Made by a program: the position numbers and the translations under genes
Assembly (NCBI GenBank): GCA_963682055.1
Contig: OY821742.1
Location: forward strand, 23,438,560-23,502,559
DNA: 64,000 bases
Reading direction: 5' to 3'
DNA from: Primula veris
Lineage: Eukaryota; Streptophyta; Magnoliopsida; Ericales; Primulaceae
Shown here: piece by piece, positions 1 through 13,987 of the stretch
Numbering within the stretch: position 1 is the stretch's first letter
How the letters are laid out: each line of letters begins with the position of its first letter
The notes under the pieces: model-generated
Seen by the model: only the letters and a program-made list of their open reading frames with translations
What the model was told of the DNA's origin: nothing
Database searches by the model: none

Positions 1-1245
1 ACATATGCAAGAAAACTACCTAAACCCTAACCTTAAACCATAAAACCTAAACCCTAAACCCTACAAATACAAATAAAATGTCGTAAAACAAAAAAGTCGG
101 TAAAAACCGTGTACTAGGCCATAAATCCAAGAAAGAAAATGGAGAATATTTCCAAAATATGCTAGAAAATTACCTAAAACCTAAACCTTAAACCCTAAAA
201 CCTAAACTCTAAACCCTAAACCCTACAAATACAAATAAAATGTGCAAAGACAAAAAAGTCGGTAAAACCGTGTACTAGGTCATAAATCAAAGAAATCAAA
301 TGAGGAATATTTTCTACATATGCAAGAAAATTATCTAAACCATAAACCTTAAACCCTAAATCCTAAACCATCAACCAAAACCCTACAAATACAAATAAAA
401 TATCCGAAAACAAAAAAGTCGGTAAAAATCGTGTACTAGGCCATAAATCCAAGAAATAAAATGAGGAATATTTCCTACATATGCTAAAAAATTACTTTAA
501 CCCTAAACTTAAACCCTAAACCCTAAACCCTAAACCCTACAAATACAAATAAAATGTCGGAAAACAAAAAGGTCAGTAAACACCATGTACTAGGCCATAA
601 ATATAAGAAATAAAATGAGGAATATTTCCAAAATATGCTAGAAAATTACCTAAACCCTAAACCTTAAACCCTAAAACTAAACCCTAAACCCTAAACCCTA
701 AACCCGAAACACTGAACCCTAAACCCTAAACCCTACAAATACAAATAAAATGTCGGAAAACATAAAAGTCGGTAAAAACCGTGTACTAGGCCATAAATCC
801 AAGAAATAAAATGAGGAATATTTCCTACATATGCTAAAAAATTACTTTAACCCTAAACTTAAACCCTAAACCCTACAAATACAAATAAAATGTCGGAAAA
901 CAAAAAAGTCAGTAAACACCATGTACTAGGCCATAAATCTAAGAAATAAAATGAGCAATATTTCCAAAATATGCTAGAAAATTACCTAAACCCTAAACCT
1001 TAAACCCTAAAACTAAACCCTAAACCCTAAACCCTAAACCCGAAACACTGAACCCTAAACCCTAAACCCTAAACCCTAAACCCTACAAATACAAATAAAA
1101 TGTTGGAAAACAAAAAAGTCGGTAAAAACCGTGTACTAGGCCTTAAATCCAAGAAAGAAAATGGGGAATATTTCCAAAATATGCTAGAAAATTACCTAAA
1201 ACCTAAACCTTAAACCCTAAAACCTAAACTCTAAACCCTAAACCC
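1..1245 (+). repeat. Mosaic telomere-like satellite with hybrid units
   Basis: These are tandem units with the same core and CCCTAAA-type tails as the rest of the window, but not in regular HOR order. The first unit reads like M12 at its front and M1 at its back. M2, M3 and M4 follow. A unit near 750-880 then has an M5-like front and an M3-like tail, M4 is repeated (near 555 and again near 892), and an M5/M1-like hybrid leads back into M2. M-numbers refer to the 13 reference units at 61905-63979. Such hybrids are what unequal crossing-over between non-equivalent units would leave. No open reading frame of note is present. Confidence 0.8.
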
Positions 1246-4200
1246 TACAAATACAAATAAAATGTGCAAAGACAAAAAAGTCGGTAAAAACCGTGTAATA
1301 GGTCTTAAATCAAAGAAATAAAATGAGGAATATTTCCTACATATGCAAGAAAATTATCTAAACCATAAACCTTAAACCCTAAAACCTAAACCATCAACCA
1401 AAACCCTACAAATACAAATAAAATATCCGAAATCAAAAAAGTCGGTAAAAATCGTGTACTAGGCCATAAATCCAAGAAATAAAATGAGGAATATTTCCTA
1501 CATATGCTAAAAAATTACTTTAACGCTAAACTTAAACCCTAAACCCTAAACCCTACAAATACAAATAAAATGTCGGAAAACAAAAAGGTTAGTAAACACC
1601 ATGTACTAGGCCATAAATCTATGAAATAAAATGAGGAATATTTCCAAAATATGCTAGAAAATTACCTAAACCCTAAACCTTAAACCCTAAAACTAAACCC
1701 TAAACCCTAAACCCGAAACACTAAACCCTAAACCCTAGAAATACAAATAAAATGTCGGAAAACAAAAAAGTCGGTAAAAACCGTGTACTAGGCCATAAAT
1801 CCAAGAAAGAAAATGGGGAATATTTCCAAAATATGCTAGAAAATTACCTAAAACCTAAACCTTAAACCCTAAAACCTAAACTCTAAACCCTAAACCCTAC
1901 AAATACAAATAAAATGTCGTAAGACAAAAAAGTCGGTAAAAACCGTGTACTACCCATAAATCCAAGAAATAAAATGAGGAATATTTCCTACATATGCAAG
2001 AAAATTATCTAAACCATAAACCTTAAACCCTAAAACCTAAACCATCAACCCAAAACCCTACAAATACAAATAAAATATCCGAAAACAAAAAATTTAGTAA
2101 AAATCGTGTACTAGGCCATAAATCCAAGAATAAAATTAGGAATATTTCCTACATATGCTAAAAAATTACTTAAACCCTAAACCTAAACCCTAAACCCTAA
2201 AATCTAAACCCTAAACTCTACAAATACAAATAAAATGTCGGAAAATAAAAAGGTCAGTAAACACCGTGTACTTGGCCATAAATCCAAGAAATAAAATGAG
2301 ACATATTTCCTACATATGTTAGAAAATTACCTAAACCCTAAACCTTAAACCCTAAAATCTAAACCCTAAAACCTACAAATACCAATAAAATGTCGGAAAA
2401 CAAAAAAGTGGGTAAAAACCGTGTACTAGGCCATAAATCCAAGAAAGAAAATGAGGAATATTTCCTAAATATGCTAGAAAATTACCGAAAACCTAAACCT
2501 TAAACCCTAAAACCTAAACCCTACAAATACAAATAATATGTCGGAAAACAGAAAAGTCGGTAAAAACCGTGTACTAGGCCATAAATTCAAGAAAGAAAAT
2601 GAGCAATATTTCCTGCATATGCTAGAAAATTACATAAACACCCTCAAACCTAAACCCTAAACCCTAAATCCTACAAATGCAAATAAAATGTCGAAAAACA
2701 AAAAAGTCGGTAAAAACTGTGTAATAGACCATAAATCCAAGAAAGAAAATGAGGAATACTTCCTACATATGCAAGAAAACTACCTAAACTCTAACCTTAA
2801 ACCATAAAACCTACACCCTAAACCCTACAAATACAAATAAAATGTCGGAAAAAAAAAAAGTCGGTAAAAACCGTGTAATAGGCCATAAATCCAAGAAATA
2901 AAATGAGAAATATTTCCAACATATACTAGAAAATTACTGAAACCCTAAACCTTAAACCCTAAAACCTATACCATAAACCCTAAACACTAAATCCTAAACC
3001 CTAAACCCTACAAATGCAAATAAAATGTCAGAAAAAAAAAAGTCGGTAAAAACCGGGTACTAGGCCATAAATCCAAGAAATAAAATGAGGAATATTTCCT
3101 ACATATGCTATAAAATTACTGAAACCCTAAACCTTAAACCCTAAAAGCTAAACCATAAACCCTAAACACTAAATCCTAAACCCTAAACCCTACAAATGCA
3201 AATAAAATGTCAGAAAAAAAAAAGTCGGTAAAAACCGGGTACTAGGCCATAAATCCAAGAAATAAAATGAGGAATATTTCCTACATATGCTAGAAAATTA
3301 CCTAAATCCTACACCGTAAATCCTTAAACCTAAACCCTAAACCCTAAACCCTAAACCCTAAACCCTATACCCTAAGCCCTACAAATACAAATAAACTGTC
3401 GAAAAACAAAAAAGTCGGTAATAACCGTGTACTAGGCCATAAATCCAAGAAAGAAAATGGAGAATATTTCCAAAATATGCTAGAAAATTACCTAAAACCT
3501 AAACCTTAAACCCTAAAACCTAAACTCTAAACCCTAAACCCTACGAATACAAATAAAATGTGCGAAGACAAAAAAGTCGGTAAAAACCGTGTAATAGGTC
3601 ATAAATCAAAGAAATAAAATGAGGAATATTTCCTACATATGCAAGAAAATTTTCTAAACCATAAACCTTAAACCCTAAAACCTAAACCATCAACCAAAAC
3701 CGTACAAATACAAATAAAATATCCAAAATCAAAAAAGTCGGTAAAAATCGTGTACTAGGCCATAAATCCAAGAAATAAAATGAGGAATATTTCCTACATA
3801 TGCTAAAAAATTACTTTAACGCTAAACTTAAACCCTAAACCCTAAACCCTACAAATACAAATAAAATGTCGGAAAACAAAAAGGTTAGTAAACACCATGT
3901 ACTAGGCCATAAATCTATGAAATAAAATGAGGAATATTTCCAAAATATGCTAGAAAATTACCTAAACCCTAAACCTTAAACCCTAAAACTAAACCCTAAA
4001 CCCTAAACCCGAAACACTAAACCCTAAACCCTAGAAATACAAATAAAATGTCGGAAAACAAAAAAGTCGGTAAAAACCGTGTACTAGGCCATAAATCCAA
4101 GAAAGAAAATGGGGAATATTTCCAAAATATGCTAGAAAATTACCTAAAACCTAAACCTTAAACCCTAAAACCTAAACTCTAAACCCTAAACCCTACAAAT

Positions 4201-7200
4201 ACAAATAAAATGTCGTAAGACAAAAAAGTCGGTAAAAACCGTGTACTACCCATAAATCCAAGAAATAAAATGAGGAATATTTCCTACATATGCAAGAAAA
4301 TTATCTAAACCATAAACCTTAAACCCTAAAACCTAAACCATCAACCCAAAACCCTACAAATACAAATAAAATATCCGAAAACAAAAAATTTAGTAAAAAT
4401 CGTGTACTAGGCCATAAATCCAAGAATAAAATTAGGAATATTTCCTACATATGCTAAAAAATTACTTAAACCCTAAACCTAAACCCTAAACCCTAAAATC
4501 TAAACCCTAAACTCTACAAATACAAATAAAATGTCGGAAAATAAAAAGGTCAGTAAACACCGTGTACTTGGCCATAAATCCAAGAAATAAAATGAGACAT
4601 ATTTCCTACATATGTTAGAAAATTAACTAAACCCTAAACCTTAAACCCTAAAATCTAAACCCTAAAACCTACAAATACCAATAAAATGTCGGAAAACAAA
4701 AAAGTGGGTAAAAACCGTGTACTAGGCCATAAATCCAAGAAAGAAAATGAGGAATATTTCCTAAATATGCTAGAAAATTACCGAAAACCTAAACCTTAAA
4801 CCCTAAAACCTAAACCCTACAAATACAAATAATATGTCGGAAAACAGAAAAGTCGGTAAAAACCGTGTACTAGGCCATAAATTCAAGAAAGAAAATGAGC
4901 AATATTTCCTGCATATGCTAGAAAATTACATAAACACCCTCAAACCTAAACCCTAAACCCTAAATCCTACAAATGCAAATAAAATGTCGAAAAACAAAAA
5001 AGTCGGTAAAAACTGTGTAATAGACCATAAATCCAAGAAAGAAAATGAGGAATACTTCCTACATATGCAAGAAAACTACCTAAACCCTAACCTTAAACCA
5101 TAAAACCTACACCCTAAACCCTACAAATACAAATAAAATGTCGGAAAAAAAAAAAGTCGGTAAAAACCGTGTAATAGGCCATAAATCCAAGAAATAAAAT
5201 GAGAAATATTTCCAACATATACTAGAAAATTACTGAAACCCTAAACCTTAAACCCTAAAACCTATACCATAAACCCTAAACACTAAATCCTAAACCCTAA
5301 ACCCTACAAATGCAAATAAAATGTCAGAAAAAAAAAAGTCGGTAAAAACCGGGTACTAGGCCATAAATCCAAGAAATAAAATGAGGAATATTTCCTACAT
5401 ATGCTATAAAATTACTGAAACCCTAAACCTTAAACCCTAAAAGCTAAACCATAAACCCTAAACACTAAATCCTAAACCCTAAACCCTACAAATGCAAATA
5501 AAATGTCAGAAAAAAAAAAGTCGGTAAAAACCGGGTACTAGGCCATAAATCCAAGAAATAAAATGAGGAATATTTCCTACATATGCTAGAAAATTACCTA
5601 AATCCTACACCGTAAATCCTTAAACCTAAACCCTAAACCCTAAACCCTAAACCCTAAAACCTATACCCTAAGCCCTACAAATACAAATAAACTGTCGAAA
5701 AACAAAAAAGTCGGTAATAACCGTGTACTAGGCCATAAATCCAAGAAAGAAAATGGAGAATATTTCCAAAATATGCTAGAAAATTACCTAAAACCTAAAC
5801 CTTAAACCCTAAAACCTAAACTCTAAACCCTAAACCCTACGAATACAAATAAAATGTGCGAAGACAAAAAAGTCGGTAAAAACCGTGTAATAGGTCATAA
5901 ATCAAAGAAATAAAATGAGGAATATTTCCTACATATGCAAGAAAATTATCTAAACCATAAACCTTAAACCCTAAAACCTAAACCATCAACCAAAACCCTA
6001 CAAATACAAATAAAATATCCGAAATCAAAAAAGTCGGTAAAAATCGTGTACTAGGCCATAAATCCAAGAAATAAAATGAGGAATATTTCCTACATATGCT
6101 AAAAAATTACTTTAACGCTAAACTTAAACCCTAAACCCTAAACCCTACAAATACAAATAAAATGTCGGAAAACAAAAAGGTTAGTAAACACCATGTACTA
6201 GGCCATAAATCTATGAAATAAAATGAGGAATATTTCCAAAATATGCTAGAAAATTACCTAAACCCTAAACCTTAAACCCTAAAACTAAACCCTAAACCCT
6301 AAACCCGAAACACTAAACCCTAAACCCTAGAAATACAAATAAAATGTCGGAAAACAAAAAAGTCGGTAAAAACCGTGTACTAGGCCATAAATCCAAGAAA
6401 GAAAATGGGGAATATTTCCAAAATATGCTAGAAAATTACCTAAAACCTAAACCTTAAACCCTAAAACCTAAACTCTAAACCCTAAACCCTACAAATACAA
6501 ATAAAATGTCGTAAGACAAAAAAGTCGGTAAAAACCGTGTACTACCCATAAATCCAAGAAATAAAATGAGGAATATTTCCTACATATGCAAGAAAATTAT
6601 CTAAACCATAAACCTTAAACCCTAAAACCTAAACCATCAACCCAAAACCCTACAAATACAAATAAAATATCCGAAAACAAAAAATTTAGTAAAAATCGTG
6701 TACTAGGCCATAAATCCAAGAATAAAATTAGGAATATTTCCTACATATGCTAAAAAATTACTTAAACCCTAAACCTAAACCCTAAACCCTAAAATCTAAA
6801 CCCTAAACTCTACAAATACAAATAAAATGTCGGAAAATAAAAAGGTCAGTAAACACCGTGTACTTGGCCATAAATCCAAGAAATAAAATGAGACATATTT
6901 CCTACATATGTTAGAAAATTACCTAAACCCTAAACCTTAAACCCTAAAATCTAAACCCTAAAACCTACAAATACCAATAAAATGTCGGAAAACAAAAAAG
7001 TGGGTAAAAACCGTGTACTAGGCCATAAATCCAAGAAAGAAAATGAGGAATATTTCCTAAATATGCTAGAAAATTACCGAAAACCTAAACCTTAAACCCT
7101 AAAACCTAAACCCTACAAATACAAATAAAATGTCGGAAAACAGAAAAGTCGGTAAAAACCGTGTACTAGGCCATAAATTCAAGAAAGAAAATGAGCAATA

Positions 7201-10200
7201 TTTCCTGCATATGCTAGAAAATTACATAAACACCCTCAAACCTAAACCCTAAACCCTAAATCCTACAAATGCAAATAAAATGTCGAAAAACAAAAAAGTC
7301 GGTAAAAACTGTGTAATAGACCATAAATCCAAGAAAGAAAATGAGGAATACTTCCTACATATGCAAGAAAACTACCTAAACCCTAACCTTAAACCATAAA
7401 ACCTACACCCTAAACCCTACAAATACAAATAAAATGTCGGAAAAAAAAAAAGTCGGTAAAAACCGTGTAATAGGCCATAAATCCAAGAAATAAAATGAGA
7501 AATATTTCCAACATATACTAGAAAATTACTGAAACCCTAAACCTTAAACCCTAAAACCTATACCATAAACCCTAAACACTAAATCCTAAACCCTTAACCC
7601 TACAAATGCAAATAAAATGTCAGAAAAAAAAAGTCGGTAAAAACCGGGTACTAGGCCATAAATCCAAGAAATAAAATGAGGAATATTTCCTACATATGCT
7701 ATAAAATTACTGAAACCCTAAACCTTAAACCCTAAAAGCTAAACCATAAACCCTAAACACTAAATCCTAAACCCTAAACCCTACAAATGCAAATAAAATG
7801 TCAGAAAAAAAAAAGTCGGTAAAAACCGGGTACTAGGCCATAAATCCAAGAAATAAAATGAGGAATATTTCCTACATATGCTAGAAAATTACCTAAATCC
7901 TACACCGTAAATCCTTAAACCTAAACCCTAAACCCTAAACCCTAAACCCTAAACCCTAAACCCTATACCCTAAGCCCTACAAATACAAATAAACTGTCGA
8001 AAAACAAAAAAGTCGGTAATAACCGTGTACTAGGCCATAAATCCAAGAAAGAAAATGGAGAATATTTCCAAAATATGCTAGAAAATTACCTAAAACCTAA
8101 ACCTTAAACCCTAAAACCTAAACTCTAAACCCTAAACCCTACGAATACAAATAAAATGTGCGAAGACAAAAAAGTCGGTAAAAACCGTGTAATAGGTCAT
8201 AAATCAAAGAAATAAAATGAGGAATATTTCCTACATATGCAAGAAAATTATCTAAACCATAAACCTTAAACCCTAAAACCTAAACCATCAACCAACACCC
8301 TACAAATACAAATAAAATATCCGAAATCAAAAAAGTCGGTAAAAATCGTGTACTAGGCCATAAATCCAAGAAATAAAATGAGGAATATTTCCTACATATG
8401 CTAAAAAATTACTTTAACGCTAAACTTAAACCCTAAACCCTAAACCCTACAAATACAAATAAAATGTCGGAAAACAAAAAGGTTAGTAAACACCATGTAC
8501 TAGGCCATAAATCTATGAAATAAAATGAGGAATATTTCCAAAATATGCTAGAAAATTACCTAAACCCTAAACCTTAAACCCTAAAACTAAACCCTAAACC
8601 CTAAACCCGAAACACTAAACCCTAAACCCTAGAAATACAAATAAAATGTCGGAAAACAAAAAAGTCGGTAAAAACCGTGTACTAGGCCATAAATCCAAGA
8701 AAGAAAATGGGGAATATTTCCAAAATATGCTAGAAAATTACCTAAAACCTAAACCTTAAACCCTAAAACCTAAACTCTAAACCCTAAACCCTACAAATAC
8801 AAATAAAATGTCGTAAGACAAAAAAGTCGGTAAAAACCGTGTACTACCCATAAATCCAAGAAATAAAATGAGGAATATTTCCTACATATGCAAGAAAATT
8901 ATCTAAACCATAAACCTTAAACCCTAAAACCTAAACCATCAACCCAAAACCCTACAAATACAAATAAAATATCCGAAAACAAAAAATTTAGTAAAAATCG
9001 TGTACTAGGCCATAAATCCAAGAATAAAATTAGGAATATTTCCTACATATGCTAAAAAATTACTTAAACCCTAAACCTAAACCCTAAACCCTAAAATCTA
9101 AACCCTAAACTCTACAAATACAAATAAAATGTCGGAAAATAAAAAGGTCAGTAAACACCGTGTACTTGGCCATAAATCCAAGAAATAAAATGAGACATAT
9201 TTCCTACATATGTTAGAAAATTACCTAAACCCTAAACCTTAAACCCTAAAATCTAAACCCTAAAACCTACAAATACCAATAAAATGTCGGAAAACAAAAA
9301 AGTGGGTAAAAACCGTGTACTAGGCCATAAATCCAAGAAAGAAAATGAGGAATATTTCCTAAATATGCTAGAAAATTACCGAAAACCTAAACCTTAAACC
9401 CTAAAACCTAAACCCTACAAATACAAATAATATGTCGGAAAACAGAAAAGTCGGTAAAAACCGTGTACTAGGCCATAAATTCAAGAAAGAAAATGAGCAA
9501 TATTTCCTGCATATGCTAGAAAATTACATAAACACCCTCAAACCTAAACCCTAAACCCTAAATCCTACAAATGCAAATAAAATGTCGAAAAACAAAAAAG
9601 TCGGTAAAAACTGTGTAATAGACCATAAATCCAAGAAAGAAAATGAGGAATACTTCCTACATATGCAAGAAAACTACCTAAACCCTAACCTTAAACCATA
9701 AAACCTACACCCTAAACCCTACAAATACAAATAAAATGTCGGAAAAAAAAAAAGTCGGTAAAAACCGTGTAATAGGCCATAAATCCAAGAAATAAAATGA
9801 GAAATATTTCCAACATATACTAGAAAATTACTGAAACCCTAAACCTTAAACCCTAAAACCTATACCATAAACCCTAAACACTAAATCCTAAACCCTTAAC
9901 CCTACAAATGCAAATAAAATGTCAGAAAAAAAAAAGTCGGTAAAAACCGGGTACTAGGCCATAAATCCAAGAAATAAAATGAGGAATATTTCCTACATAT
10001 GCTATAAAATTACTGAAACCCTAAACCTTAAACCCTAAAAGCTAAACCATAAACCCTAAACACTAAATCCTAAACCCTAAACCCTACAAATGCAAATAAA
10101 ATGTCAGAAAAAAAAAAGTCGGTAAAAACCGGGTACTAGGCCATAAATCCAAGAAATAAAATGAGGAATATTTCCTACATATGCTAGAAAATTACCTAAA

Positions 10201-10272
10201 TCCTACACCGTAAATCCTTAAACCTAAACCCTAAACCCTAAACCCTAAACCCTAAACCCTATACCCTAAGCC
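1246..10272 (+). repeat. 14-unit higher-order satellite array, period ~2.30 kb
   Basis: The diagnostic M1 unit (core reading AAACTGTCG) starts at 3380, 5676, 7978 and 10273, giving periods of 2296, 2302 and 2295 bp. Each period holds 14 units averaging about 164 bp. The stretch 1246-3379 is the same HOR without M1. The fourteenth unit is a second copy of M13 in tandem (cores near 3030 and 3210, repeated in every HOR), which the arrays to the right lack. HOR copies are nearly identical to one another. No gene is visible, and the units contain frequent stop codons in all frames. Confidence 0.88.
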
Positions 10273-11887
10273 TACAAATACAAATAAACTGTCGAAAAAC
10301 AAAAAAGTCGGTAATAACCGTGTACTAGGCCATAAATCCAAGAAAGAAAATGGAGAATATTTCCAAAATATGCTAGAAAATTACCTAAAACCTAAACCTT
10401 AAACCCTAAAACCTAAACTCTAAACCCTAAACCCTACGAATACAAATAAAATGTGCGAAGACAAAAAAGTCGGTAAAAACCGTGTAATAGGTCATAAATC
10501 AAAGAAATAAAATGAGGAATATTTCCTACATATGCAAGAAAATTATCTAAACCATAAACCTTAAACCCTAAAACCTAAACCATCAACCAACACCCTACAA
10601 ATACAAATAAAATATCCGAAATCAAAAAAGTCGGTAAAAATCGTGTACTAGGCCATAAATCCAAGAAATAAAATGAGGAATATTTCCTACATATGCTAAA
10701 AAATTACTTTAACGCTAAACTTAAACCCTAAACCCTAAACCCTACAAATACAAATAAAATGTCGGAAAACAAAAAGGTTAGTAAACACCATGTACTAGGC
10801 CATAAATCTATGAAATAAAATGAGGAATATTTCCAAAATATGCTAGAAAATTACCTAAACCCTAAACCTTAAACCCTAAAACTAAACCCTAAACCCTAAA
10901 CCCGAAACACTAAACCCTAAACCCTAGAAATACAAATAAAATGTCGGAAAACAAAAAAGTCGGTAAAAACCGTGTACTAGGCCATAAATCCAAGAAAGAA
11001 AATGGGGAATATTTCCAAAATATGCTAGAAAATTACCTAAAACCTAAACCTTAAACCCTAAAACCTAAACTCTAAACCCTAAACCCTACAAATACAATAA
11101 AATGTCGTAAGACAAAAAAGTCGGTAAAAACCGTGTACTACCCATAAATCCAAGAAATAAAATGAGGAATATTTCCTACATATGCAAGAAAATTATCTAA
11201 ACCATAAACCTTAAACCCTAAAACCTAAACCATCAACCCAAAACCCTACAAATACAAATAAAATATCCGGAAACAAAAAAGTTAGTAAAAATCGTGTACT
11301 AGGCCATAAATCCAAGAATAAAATGAGGAATATTTCCAGCATATGCTAGAAAATTACATAAACACCCTCAAACCTAAACCCTAAACCCTAAATCCTACAA
11401 ATGCAAATAAAATGTCGAAAAACAAAAAAGTAGGTAAAAACTGTGTATTAGACCATAAATCCAAGAAAGAATATGAGGAATACTTCCTACATATGCAAGA
11501 AAACTACCTAAACCCTAACCTTAAACCATAAAACCTAAACCTTAAACCCTACAAATACAAATAAAATGTCGGAAAACAAAAAAGTCGGTAAAAACCGTGT
11601 AATAGGCCATAAATCCAAGAAATAAAATGAGAAATATTTCCAACATATGCTAGAAAATTACTTAAACCCTAAACCTTAAATCCTAAAACCTAAACCATAA
11701 AACCTAAACCCTAAACCCTACAAATGCAAATAAAATGTCAGAAAACAAAAAAGTCGGTAAAAACCGGGTACCAGGCCATGAATCCAAGAAATAAAATGAG
11801 GAATATTTCCTACATATGCTAGAAAATTACCTAAATCCTACACCGTAAATCCTTAAACCTACACCCTAAACCCTATACCCTAAGCCC
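10273..11887 (+). repeat. Contracted 10-unit HOR (1615 bp)
   Basis: M1 to M6 are in normal order. The next unit begins as M7 (ATATCCGG, GTTAGTAAAAATCG) but from about 11330 continues with the M10 tail (AGCATATGC, ACATAAACACCCTC), followed by M11, M12 and a single M13. M8, M9 and parts of M7 and M10 are missing, which explains the 1615-bp length against about 2100 bp for its neighbours. A deletion by misaligned exchange between M7 and M10 is the simplest reading. Confidence 0.82.
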
Positions 11888-13987
11888 TACAAATACAAAT
11901 AAACTGTCGAAAAACAAAAAAGTCGGTAATAACCGTGTACTAGGCCATAAATCCAAGAAAGAAAATGGAGAATATTTCCAAAATATGCTAGAAAATTACC
12001 TAAAACCTAAACCTTAAACCCTAAAACCTAAACTCTAAACCCTAAACCCTACAAATACAAATAAAATGTGCGAAGACAAAAAAGTCGGTAAAACCGTGTA
12101 CTAGGTCATAAATCAAAGAAATCAAATGAGGAATATTTCCTACATATGCAAGAAAATTATCTAAACCATAAACCTTAAACTCTAAAACCTAAACCATCAA
12201 CCAAAACCCTACAAATACAAATAAAATATCCGAAAACAAAAAAGTCGGTAAAAATCATGTACTTGGCCATAAATCCAAGAAATAAAATGAGGAATATTTC
12301 CTACATATGCTAAAAAATTACTTTAACCCTAAACTTAAACCCTAAACCCTAAACCCTAAACCCTACAAATACAAATAAAATGTCGGAAAACAAAAAGGTC
12401 AGTAAACACCATGTACTAGGCCATAAATCTATGAAATAAAATGAGGAATATTTCCAAAATATGCTAGAAAATTACCTAAACCCTAAACCTTAAACCCTAA
12501 AACTAAACCCTAAACCCTAAACCCGAAACACTAAACCCTAAACCCTAGAAATACAAATAAAATGTCGGAAAACAAAAAAGTCGGTAAAAACCGTGTACTA
12601 GGCCATAAATCCAAGAAAGAAAATGGGGAATATTTCCAAAATATGCTAGAAAATTACCTAAAACCTAAACCTTAAACCCTAAAACCTAAACTCTAAACCC
12701 TAAACCCTACAAATACAAATAAAATGTCGTAAGACAAAAAAGTCGGTAAAAACCGTGTACTACCCATAAATCCAAGAAATAAAATGAGGAATATTTCCTA
12801 CATATGCAAGAAAATTATCTAAACCATAAACCTTAAACCCTAAAACCTAAACCATCAACCCAAAACCCTACAAATACAAATAAAATATCCGAAAACAAAA
12901 AAGTTAGTAAAAATCGTGTACTAGGCCATAAATCCAAGAATAAAATTAGGAATATTTCCTACATATGCTAAAAAATTACTTAAACCCTAAACCTAAACCC
13001 TAAACCCTAAAAGCTAAACCCTAAACTCTACAAATACAAATAAAATGTCGGAAAATAAAAAGGTCAGTAAACACCGTGTACTTGGCCATAAATCCAAGAA
13101 ATAAAATGAGACATATTTCCTACATATGTTAGAAAATTACCTAAACCCTAAACCTTAAACCCTAAAATCTAAACCCTAAACCCTACAAATACCAATAAAA
13201 TGTCGGAAAACAAAAAAGTGGGTAAAAACCGTGTACTAGGCCATAAATCCAAGAAAGAAAATGAGGAATATTTCCTAAATATGCTAGAAAATTACCGAAA
13301 ACCTAAACCTTAAACCCTAAAACCTAAACCCTACAAATACAAATAAAATGTCAGAAAACAGAAAAGTCGGTAAAAACCGTGTAATAAGCCATAAATTCAA
13401 GAAAGAAAATGAGGAATATTTCCAGCATGTGCTAGAAAATTACATAAACACCCTCAAACCTAAACCCTAAACCCTAAATCCTACAAATACAAATAAAATG
13501 TCGAAAAACAAAAAAGTAGGTAAAAACTGTGTATTAGGCCATAAATCCAAGAAAGAATATGAGGAATACTTCCTACATATGCAAGAAAACTACCTAAGCC
13601 CTAACCTTAAACCATAAAACCTAAACCCTAAACCCTACAAATACAAATAAAATGTCGGAAAACAAAAAAGTCGGTAAAAACCGTGTAATAGGCCATAAAT
13701 CCAAGAAATAAAATGAGAAATATTTCCAACATATGCTAGAAAATTACTTAAACCCTAACCCTTCAACCCTAAAACCTAAACCATAAAACCTAAACACTAA
13801 ATCCTAAACCCTAAACCCTACAAATGCAAATAAAATGTCAGAAAACAAAAAAGTCGGTAAAAACCGGGTACCAGGCCATGAATCCAAGAAATAAAATGAG
13901 GAATATTTCCTACATATGCTAGAAAATTACCTAAATCCTACACCGTAAATCCTTAAACCTAAACCCTAAACCCTATACCCTAAGCCC
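11888..13987 (+). repeat. 13-unit HOR (2100 bp), older sequence type
   Basis: All 13 units are present in order. M13 carries the local variant GGGTACCAGGCCATGAATCC instead of GGGTACTAGGCCATAAATCC. This variant is shared by the M13 units near 11770, 13870, 15790 and 17880 and marks the 11.3-18 kb block as one subfamily. No gene is visible. Confidence 0.82.

Noticed and set aside
1..1100. True chromosome-end telomere
   Set aside because: CCCTAAA runs are short, degenerate and always interrupted by the core. No long pure telomere tract occurs anywhere in the window.
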